DNA from: Pseudomonas sp. Irchel s3b2
GTDB taxonomy: Bacteria > Pseudomonadota > Gammaproteobacteria > Pseudomonadales > Pseudomonadaceae
Assembly: GCF_900187445.1 (NCBI RefSeq)
Contig: NZ_FYEB01000004.1
Location: forward strand, 124,001-188,000
DNA: 64,000 bases
Reading direction: 5' to 3'
A program made the position numbers and the translations under genes. The notes under the pieces were generated by a model, which had not been told where the DNA came from, made no database searches, and was given only the letters and a program-made list of their open reading frames with translations. Position 1 is the first letter of the stretch, and each line of letters begins with the position of its first letter. This document shows, in pieces, positions 58,701 through 64,000 of the stretch.

Positions 58701-58727
58701 TAGACGGTCGGCATTCGAGGTTATTCC
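58701..58727 (-). promoter_or_regulatory. ECF-type promoter of the sigma gene (autoregulation)
   Basis: On the minus strand GGAATAA (58727-58721) and CGTCTA (58706-58701) have 16 bp between GGAAT and CGTCT, about 35 bp before the sigma start codon. This matches the usual ECF -35/-10 pattern and is the mirror image of the promoter at 58756. Confidence 0.82.
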
Positions 58728-58755
58728 ACGCTTGGAAAAATAAACACCGGGCGAT

Positions 58756-58782
58756 GGAATAAACCCTGGCGCGGTTCGTCTG
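58756..58782 (+). promoter_or_regulatory. ECF-type promoter of the catalase gene
   Basis: GGAATAA at 58756 and CGTCTG at 58777, with the same 16-bp spacing between GGAAT and CGTCT as in the sigma gene's promoter on the other strand. Confidence 0.82.
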
Positions 58783-58824
58783 CCTGATTCTTCTCACTTG
58801 TGGCCGATGGCCCTGGAGTCATTC

Positions 58825-59922
58825 ATGGTAGATCGCTCATCACCGCCAACGGGGCCTGGCCGGCCACCGCTGAGTGCCGCGAGCCTGACGTTGCGCCTGA
58901 CCGGCATTGCCGTGGTGGTCGCCGCGCTGGCCGGGGCTTTTGCCTACGTCAACGGCACACTCGACCCACAGCGCCTGACGCCGAAAGCGCTGATCAATGT
59001 GCTAGAGAAAAACAACGGCGTGCACTCGGGGTTTCGTCGTAACCACGCCAAAGGCGTATGCGTGATCGGGCATTTCGAGAGCAGTGGCCAGATGCGCGAG
59101 TATTCCAGTGCCCAAGTGTTCAGCGAAGCGCGGACTCCGGTGGTCGGGCGTTTCGCGCTGCCGGCCGGCAATCCTTATGCGCCAGACAATAGTGTGCCGA
59201 TTCGCAGCCTGGCGTTGCGTTTCACCCAAGCCAACGGTCAGCAGTGGCGCACAGGGATGAACAGCATGCCGGTGTTTCCGGTAGGCACACCGGAGGCGTT
59301 CTATCAGTTGCAACAAGCGCAGTCACCGGATCCGGCTACCGGCAAACCGAACCCGGCGGCTGTTCCGGCATTCTTCAGTTCTCATCCAGAAGCCGCACCA
59401 TTTCTGGCCTGGATCAAAACCGCCAAACCCTCGGCCAGTTACGCGACGCAAACCTATAACAGCGTCAACGCGTTTTACCTGGTGAACGCCGCCGGGCAAC
59501 GGCAGGCGGTGCGTTGGAGCATGGCGCCGGTCGCTCAGGACGCGGCGGGTGCAACAGCCCCCGAGGGCGGTGATTTCCTTGAGAAGGATCTGGTACAGCG
59601 CTTGTCCGCCGGGCCGCTGCGTTGGCAATTGAACTTCACCTTGGCGAACCCTGAAGATCCGGTCAACGACGCGAGCAAGGCCTGGCCCGACGGCCGAAAA
59701 GTGCTGAACGCCGGCACGCTGGTACTCGAAAGCACCCAGCCGCAACTCAACGGCGAGTGCCGTGACATCAACTACGACCCACTGGTATTGCCTAGCGGTA
59801 TCGAAGGCTCCGACGACCCATTGCTTGCCGCTCGTTCTGCGGGTTACGCCCGTTCCTACCTGCGCCGCACCAGCGAAGTCAGCCAGTTGCCCTCTGCGAA
59901 TAAACAGGAGTCTCGTCAATGA
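58825..59922 (+). CDS. Catalase-family peroxidase (SrpA-like), membrane-anchored
   Basis: A protein of about 365 residues. An N-terminal helix (LTLRLTGIAVVVAALAGAFAYV) is followed by a mini-catalase domain: GVHSGFRRNHAKGVCVIGHFESSG holds the heme-distal His region, and RSLALRF, FPVGTPEAFYQL and NAFYLVNAAGQRQAVRW match small periplasmic catalase-related peroxidases. It lacks the long C-terminal part of classical catalases. The start at 58825 follows CTGGAG; a longer start exists upstream. The stop overlaps the cytochrome gene by four bases. Confidence 0.9.
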   Translation: MVDRSSPPTGPGRPPLSAASLTLRLTGIAVVVAALAGAFAYVNGTLDPQRLTPKALINVLEKNNGVHSGFRRNHAKGVCVIGHFESSGQMREYSSAQVFSEARTPVVGRFALPAGNPYAPDNSVPIRSLALRFTQANGQQWRTGMNSMPVFPVGTPEAFYQLQQAQSPDPATGKPNPAAVPAFFSSHPEAAPFLAWIKTAKPSASYATQTYNSVNAFYLVNAAGQRQAVRWSMAPVAQDAAGATAPEGGDFLEKDLVQRLSAGPLRWQLNFTLANPEDPVNDASKAWPDGRKVLNAGTLVLESTQPQLNGECRDINYDPLVLPSGIEGSDDPLLAARSAGYARSYLRRTSEVSQLPSANKQESRQ

Positions 59923-60464
59923 GCGCTCAACCGAACCATTTCGCGCCGTTGGCGCGGCTGCTGCACTGGCTGATGGCGCTGATGATCATCTCGATGCTGT
60001 TTATCGGCGCGGGCATGGCTGCCTCGGTGTCCGAGCGCCATCAGTGGCTGATCCATCTGCATAAACCTTTGGGCGTTGCGATTCTGTTACTGGTAATCGT
60101 GCGCCTGGCCGTGCGTTTTTCGACCCGGCAACCACCGCTGCCGGCGGACCTGCCGGGTTGGCAAGCGTTCGCGGCCAAGGCTTCGCATATCTTGTTGTAC
60201 GCCTTGATGCTGATTTTGCCGCTGCTGGGCTGGGCGATGATTTCCGCGGCCGGCGATCCGGTAATGCTCAGTAGTTCACTGCAGTTGCCGTCGATCCTGC
60301 CGGCGAATGCGCAGGTGTTTGCGTTCCTGCGCAAGGCGCATGGGTATCTGGCGTATTTGCTGTTTCTGACTGTGCTGCTGCATTTGGCGGCGGCGTTGTT
60401 TCACGGTTGGGTGCGTCGTGATGATGTGCTGGACAGTATGTTGCGGGGTAAGGATCGCGGGTGA
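59919..60464 (+). CDS. Cytochrome b561
   Basis: A 181-residue four-helix di-heme cytochrome b561. Heme-ligand histidines appear in ARLLHWLMA, LIHLHKPLG, KASHILLYALM and RKAHGYLAYLLFLTVLLHL. It probably passes quinol electrons to the neighbouring periplasmic peroxidase. ATG overlaps the catalase stop (ATGA). Confidence 0.95.
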   Translation: MSAQPNHFAPLARLLHWLMALMIISMLFIGAGMAASVSERHQWLIHLHKPLGVAILLLVIVRLAVRFSTRQPPLPADLPGWQAFAAKASHILLYALMLILPLLGWAMISAAGDPVMLSSSLQLPSILPANAQVFAFLRKAHGYLAYLLFLTVLLHLAAALFHGWVRRDDVLDSMLRGKDRG

Positions 60465-60570
60465 GTCAGGGTTGCTGAAAAATGTGACGAGGGGGCTTGT
60501 CGGAACGCCGCATCGCCCCGTTGGGCTGTGAGCCAGCCCAACATGCCGGATTGCTGTCGAGTGAAGCGTC

Positions 60571-60617
60571 AAAAGATCGCAGCCTTCGGTAGGCGTTGGC
60601 GAAACCTGCGATCTTTT
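60571..60617. repeat. Inverted repeat (AAAAGATCGCAG type), possible terminator
   Basis: Perfect 12-bp arms AAAAGATCGCAG / CTGCGATCTTTT flank a degenerate centre. The T run on the minus strand could end the carboxypeptidase transcript. The core is another repeat type of this genome. Confidence 0.8.
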
Positions 60618-60631
60618 GATCTTAAGGGCAA

Positions 60632-61783
60632 TCAGCGCAGGGTATCGACTATGTCGGCGATGGTCGTCAACACATCCTTCCCCAACTGCTTCGAGCGCTT
60701 GCCGGACCAGCCGGTCAGCGGGTTCGGTGCGTCGTTATTATCCTTGAAAGGCATTTCCAGGGTCAGTGACAGGCAGTCGAACTTCTGACCAACGCTGTTG
60801 CAGGCCAGGGTCATGTTGGCTTTGCCGGGCAAGTCGCGGGTGTAGCCGTGTTTGGTCTGGAAATCCCTGGTTTGATGTTTCAGATGACTACGGAAATGCT
60901 CTTCGAGCTTTTCGATCCGTGGCGTATAGCCCGGATTGCCTTCGCAACCGGCGGTGAACACGTAGGGGATTTCTTCATCGCCATGGATGTCGAGGAACAG
61001 GTCGACGCCATACTTTTCCATCTGCTGCTGAACGAAGAGCACTTCCGGGCTGATTTCCTGACTGGCGTTCTGCCAGGCGCGGTTCAGGTCCTGGCCCATG
61101 GCGTTGGTGCGCAAATGGCCGTGGAAGGCGCCATCCGGGTTCATGTTCGGCACCAGATACAGGTCGGCACTGGCCAGGAGTTTTTTCAGCACGGGGTCAT
61201 CGTGTTTTTCCAGGCGCTCGATCACTCCTTCCATGAACCATTCGGCCATGTGTTCGCCGGGGTGTTGCTGGGCGATGATCCAAACCTTGCGCTGACCTTC
61301 GGCACCTGAACCTTTACGCAACAACTGGATGTCGCGACCTTCAACGCTCTTGCCGGTGGCCAGCAGTTCGGTGCCGGCTTTGGTCAGTGCCTGTTCGATC
61401 AGCCAGTCATGGCGGCCACGGCTATAGGGCTCGAAATAGGCGAACCAGGCATGAGTGGCCGTGGCTTCGAGGCTGAAACGCAGGCAGTCGCCTTCGAAAA
61501 TGGTCGGCACCCGGAACCAGTTGACGTGGTCATAGGACGCCACCGCCTGATAGCCATCCCAGGCTTTGTTGTATGAGGATTTACTGGCGTTGTTCAGACG
61601 AAACCAATGTTCTTGACCGACGTGCAAACCACTGGCTTTGAAATGGAACCATTGGAAGTGCTGGCTGCGGGTGTCTGGCTTGATCGCCAGTAGCGCTTGC
61701 AGAGGATTGCTGATGTCCAGCACTTCGATGTTGCCGCTGTCGAAGTTTGCGCTGATGTCGAAAGAAGATTTAGCCACGGCCAT
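60632..61783 (-). CDS. M14-family zinc carboxypeptidase
   Basis: A 383-residue protein with an N-terminal beta-rich domain (about 1-125) and an M14 peptidase domain. Zinc ligands HxxE in QQHPGEHMAEW and His in FLDIHGDEEIPY, substrate Arg/Asn in GQDLNRAW, and catalytic Glu in LSLTLEMPFKD. The overall plan resembles cytosolic carboxypeptidases (deglutamylase-like M14). Natural substrate unknown. Single gene. Confidence 0.92.
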   Translation of the reverse strand: MAVAKSSFDISANFDSGNIEVLDISNPLQALLAIKPDTRSQHFQWFHFKASGLHVGQEHWFRLNNASKSSYNKAWDGYQAVASYDHVNWFRVPTIFEGDCLRFSLEATATHAWFAYFEPYSRGRHDWLIEQALTKAGTELLATGKSVEGRDIQLLRKGSGAEGQRKVWIIAQQHPGEHMAEWFMEGVIERLEKHDDPVLKKLLASADLYLVPNMNPDGAFHGHLRTNAMGQDLNRAWQNASQEISPEVLFVQQQMEKYGVDLFLDIHGDEEIPYVFTAGCEGNPGYTPRIEKLEEHFRSHLKHQTRDFQTKHGYTRDLPGKANMTLACNSVGQKFDCLSLTLEMPFKDNNDAPNPLTGWSGKRSKQLGKDVLTTIADIVDTLR

Positions 61784-62062
61784 AATCAGTTCCTGAATAT
61801 GATTTTTATGGCTGCTACTTTACACGCAAGGGAGAGATAAACCGGGGGGAAAATTGCGGGGTTGAAAAGGGGGGCGTCCTCCTTGACGCCGATGCAGCTT
61901 AGAGACTGTACAAGTGATTCTCAAGTGCTATTTTGCGTTAGTTTGGCCCAATGCTACCGGGCCTCTCTTGCCAACAGATATTCTTTTGATATCATCCGCG
62001 CCAATCGAATTTGCAGCACCCACAGACTTCATTAGCCTGAAGCCAAAGCCAGAATAACTGGC
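61784..62062. other. Non-coding stretch before prrF
   Basis: The 279 bases between the carboxypeptidase and PrrF hold no gene I can support. There are scattered AT-rich segments but no clear repeat or promoter beyond the neighbouring genes' own. Confidence 0.5.
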
Positions 62063-62176
62063 AAAAAAAAGACCCGGCAAAAAGCCGGGTCAAAAACCGT
62101 GATTAGCCTGATGAGGAGATAGTCCAGGAGACCGACCTAAGGCCTCTTGGTCCATCGACTGATCTCGCGACCAGTC
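62063..62176 (-). ncRNA. prrF: PrrF iron-responsive small RNA
   Basis: On the minus strand an RNA of about 114 bases begins near 62176 with the hairpin GACTGGTCGCGAGATCAGTC, contains the conserved pairing region CTCCTCATCAGGCTAATCAC and ends with terminator GACCCGGC-loop-GCCGGGTC plus eight T. These are the hallmarks of PrrF, which blocks translation of iron-rich proteins such as SodB and aconitase when iron is scarce. A Fur box in its promoter supports this. Pseudomonas usually carries two copies; only one is here. Confidence 0.9.
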
Positions 62177-62178
62177 GA

Positions 62179-62210
62179 TGCAATAGTAATCATTATCATT
62201 TGCAAGTCAA
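62179..62210 (-). promoter_or_regulatory. Fur-controlled promoter of prrF
   Basis: On the minus strand TTGACT (62210-62205) and TACTAT (62188-62183) are separated by 16 bp. Between and over them lies GATAATGATTACTATTGCA, which matches the 19-bp Fur consensus at 14 positions. Confidence 0.85.
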
Positions 62211-62268
62211 ATGTTTTTATCTGCGCGATTGGGAAAATTTTCCTGTCTTTCTCCAAAACGCTTCCTCG

Positions 62269-62610
62269 TCAATCGTTCTGATTGCCCTCCAGGGACCGGT
62301 CGACCATCGCCTTGGCCATGTCGATCATGTGCACCGTCGAAAATGCCAGATCCCGACTTGCGCCCTGCAGCTGGTTGGCTGATTCATGCGCGGTGGCGGC
62401 GGCACATCGCAACAGATCCGAAGCATGGACCAGTGCCTCTTCGCTGCTGATGTTACGGTTCACATCGAAGAAACGTTCTTCGCTGGTCTGTTCTGACACA
62501 GCTGGTTTCAAGTAATAGTCCAGCGCCCGCTGCGCGGCAGCAGAGCCTTTTGGCGAGTTGAGGGTGGTATCGAATTGCATGTCGGGCAGGGTATTGCTGG
62601 GGATGGTCAT
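62269..62610 (-). CDS. DUF6124 family protein
   Basis: A 113-residue protein. ALDYYLKPAVSEQTSEERFFDVNRNISSEEALVHASDLLRCAAATAHESANQLQGASRDLAFSTVHMIDMAKAMVDRSL fits the DUF6124 family common in Pseudomonas; helical, function unknown. ATG at 62610 is used; GGAG lies somewhat far upstream. It is divergent from the repressor gene and may respond to it. Confidence 0.75.
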   Translation of the reverse strand: MTIPSNTLPDMQFDTTLNSPKGSAAAQRALDYYLKPAVSEQTSEERFFDVNRNISSEEALVHASDLLRCAAATAHESANQLQGASRDLAFSTVHMIDMAKAMVDRSLEGNQND

Positions 62611-62667
62611 GACGATGGCAAGCTCCGTGATTAGATTCAAATCCGTGAGCTCAGCTTAGTACGTACT

Positions 62668-62692
62668 GTATTTGTGTCTTTAATTTAAATAC
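62668..62692. promoter_or_regulatory. Candidate repressor operator
   Basis: GTATTT (62668) and AAATAC (62687) form an inverted repeat in an AT-rich gap between the DUF6124 gene and the divergent PrtR-like gene. Size and symmetry fit a CI/PrtR-type site. Confidence 0.45.
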
Positions 62693-62740
62693 TACAATTT
62701 GTGTTTTGTTGGTCGGAGTACCCCACGTATCGTGCCGCAC

Positions 62741-63406
62741 ATGGATAAATGGATTGAATTGGTCAAGGCCAAAATGAGTGAACTCAAAGTCACTCAAGAA
62801 ATACTCGCCGAGCGCATCGGAATGTCCCAGGGCGGCGTCGGCCATTGGCTGAATAAACGTCGTCAACCCGGCATCCAAGACATGAACCGTGTCTTGCAGG
62901 CGCTGGGGATGGACTATCTGGAAGTTGCGATGGTGATCAGGGAACCGCAGATCTCACAGGATGAAGAGATCTCTCTGGCGCAAAAGTACAACCCGTACTT
63001 TCGCTACCCGGTCAGTGACTGGCGGGAAACCGGGGAGGTGCGCGACGGGGAGTTATTGACCTACGTCGCTTCATCGGCTGTCAGCAAACCGCGCTTCGAA
63101 CTGTCCGATTACCATGCACAGGGCGCAGCGTTCTGGCTGGTGGTGGTCGGCGATGCGATGACCGCACCCACGGGTGTGAGCATTGCCGCGGACATGTTGA
63201 TTCTGGTGGACCCGGCCATCGTGCCGGAGCCTGGCAAACTGGTGATCGCCCAATGGCCCGGCAGCGCCGAGGCGGTTTTTCGCAAACTGATCGAAGAGGG
63301 CGGGCAGCGTTATCTGGTCCCGCTCAATCCGACCTATCCGAAAGCCCTTTTTACCGAAGAATGCCGAATCATCGGCGTGGTGGTTCAGGCGACTGCCAAA
63401 TTCTAA
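62741..63406 (+). CDS. PrtR/CI-like repressor with altered self-cleavage site
   Basis: A protein of about 221 residues: N-terminal HTH_3 domain (VKAKMSELKVTQEILAERIGMSQGGVGHWLNKRRQPGIQDMNRVLQALG) and a C-terminal LexA/CI-type S24 domain. The cleavage Lys region (FRKLIEEGGQRYLVPLNPTYP) is present, but where the catalytic Ser should be (GDSM) the protein has GDAM. The codon is GCG, one base from TCG. The protein should therefore not self-cleave in SOS conditions unless it uses another route. No pyocin or prophage genes are adjacent. The start at 62741 is in good family position. Confidence 0.85.
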   Translation: MDKWIELVKAKMSELKVTQEILAERIGMSQGGVGHWLNKRRQPGIQDMNRVLQALGMDYLEVAMVIREPQISQDEEISLAQKYNPYFRYPVSDWRETGEVRDGELLTYVASSAVSKPRFELSDYHAQGAAFWLVVVGDAMTAPTGVSIAADMLILVDPAIVPEPGKLVIAQWPGSAEAVFRKLIEEGGQRYLVPLNPTYPKALFTEECRIIGVVVQATAKF

Positions 63407-63445
63407 TCAGATCGGTCCTCGCAACGCGTAGGACCGATCTTCATT

Positions 63446-64000
63446 TCACGCTTGTTCCAACTCCACCAACGCACTGCCTTCGCTGACCATCTCGCCTTCC
63501 TGGCAATACAACGCCTTGATAATCCCGGCGTGAGGCGCGCGAATGCTGTGCTCCATTTTCATCGCTTCCAGCACCACCAATTGCGCCCCGGCGTCGACCG
63601 TTTGCCCGGCCTCCACCAGCACTCGCACGATGCTGCCGTTCATGGGCGCGGTGAGCCCGCCCTGATGGCTGTGACTGGCTTCGACGGCACTGATCGGGTC
63701 ATACGCCTCGATGCGGCGCAGCTCGCCGTCCCATTGCAGGTACAGCGTATCGCCACGGCGGATTGCCCGGTGCTGGCGGCGCAAGCCGTTGTGTTCGGTC
63801 AGCAGGTATTCGCCCTTGAGCTGTGCGGTATGAGCGTCGATATTGCCCAGGGTCAGTGCCTGGTCTTGCCCTTCGCAACTCAAATGCAGAGTGATTTCTG
63901 TCGGCAGCCCCGCACGAAATCCGTTGCCGATACCCCAAGGCGAACTCGGGTCATCAGCGCGGGTTGTGCCCGGCTGGCTCTGGGCAAATGCCTGCGCGGC
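63446..64000 (-). CDS. liuD: C-terminal part of a biotin-dependent acyl-CoA carboxylase (partial)
   Basis: An open frame running off the window's right end, of about 184 residues to the stop at 63446. The last 75 residues are a biotinyl domain with the biotin Lys in LEAMKMEHSIRAPHAG; the preceding DDPSSPWGIGNGFRAGL and GDTLYLQWDGELRRIEAYDP resemble the BT domain of methylcrotonyl-CoA carboxylase alpha (LiuD). The family call is firm; the exact paralogue is inferred. Confidence 0.82.
   Translation of the reverse strand, partial: AAQAFAQSQPGTTRADDPSSPWGIGNGFRAGLPTEITLHLSCEGQDQALTLGNIDAHTAQLKGEYLLTEHNGLRRQHRAIRRGDTLYLQWDGELRRIEAYDPISAVEASHSHQGGLTAPMNGSIVRVLVEAGQTVDAGAQLVVLEAMKMEHSIRAPHAGIIKALYCQEGEMVSEGSALVELEQA

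Noticed and set aside
62200..62382. A short plus-strand frame over the prrF promoter
   Set aside because: It begins inside the -35 and Fur region and overlaps the DUF6124 gene antisense; no ribosome site.
62611..63406. Pyocin or prophage locus next to the PrtR-like gene
   Set aside because: No prtN, holin, tail or integrase genes lie in the visible flanks.

Overview
The window is a piece of chromosome from a fluorescent Pseudomonas, most likely the P. fluorescens complex. The evidence is the order tig-clpP-clpX-lon-hupB-tRNA-Asp-ppiD, an ampR/ampC pair, a PrrF small RNA, many short inverted REP/REPIN repeats, and the high GC content of the genes. It is mostly core and moderately variable chromosome. 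I see no prophage, insertion sequence, integrase or CRISPR array.

Layout. 1-6.2 kb: a partial gene, a TauE/SafE exporter, an erythromycin-esterase-like protein, a VOC protein, a DUF4174 protein, and the divergent ampC and ampR. 6.3-10.1 kb: a D-glucarate utilisation locus (gudD, an MFS transporter, a GntR/FadR-type regulator). 10.2-22.5 kb: single genes and regulator/transporter pairs, including a DMT exporter with LysR regulator, TrhP, an AI-2E family transporter, a shikimate-dehydrogenase-like enzyme, YceH, SstT, an MFS transporter and NhaR. 22.6-27.5 kb: small lipoproteins, TerC, two small acidic proteins, PbpG and FolD. 27.6-28.3 kb: a tRNA cluster Arg-His-Leu-His. 28.6-37.2 kb: the protein quality-control block (trigger factor, ClpP, ClpX, Lon, HU, tRNA-Asp, PpiD). 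37.4-44.2 kb: a DUF2242 lipoprotein, a 28-residue protein, an AraC regulator, a nitrilase-fold protein, FadH and a D-cysteine-desulfhydrase-like enzyme. 44.2-49.4 kb: an orphan short VgrG, a YebC-family regulator, a leucine-rich-repeat protein kinase and ZapE. 49.5-57.4 kb: a seven-gene catabolic cluster (ABC importer plus three HcnABC-like dehydrogenase subunits) with a divergent IclR regulator. 57.4-60.5 kb: an ECF sigma/anti-sigma pair facing a catalase-like protein and cytochrome b561. 60.6-64 kb: an M14 carboxypeptidase, the PrrF RNA, a DUF6124 protein, a PrtR/CI-like repressor and the end of a biotin-dependent carboxylase.

How the genes work together. The ECF locus carries two facing promoters of identical layout (GGAATAA-N14-CGTCT), one before the sigma gene and one before the catalase gene, so the regulon can largely be read from the DNA. 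The hcn-like cluster reads as uptake of an amino-acid-like compound followed by its oxidation at the membrane. The gud locus has a candidate GntR operator and a Crc/Hfq-type A-rich motif at the transporter start codon.

Three proteins appear to have lost catalytic residues while keeping the fold: a nitrilase-fold protein without the Lys and Cys of its triad, a C39-like lipoprotein without Cys and His, and a CI/LexA-type repressor with Ala in place of the self-cleavage Ser. I do not see a clear, wholly new multi-gene system. The items most worth a second look are these degenerate enzymes, the LRR-kinase fusion, the ECF promoter pair and the hcn-like cluster.
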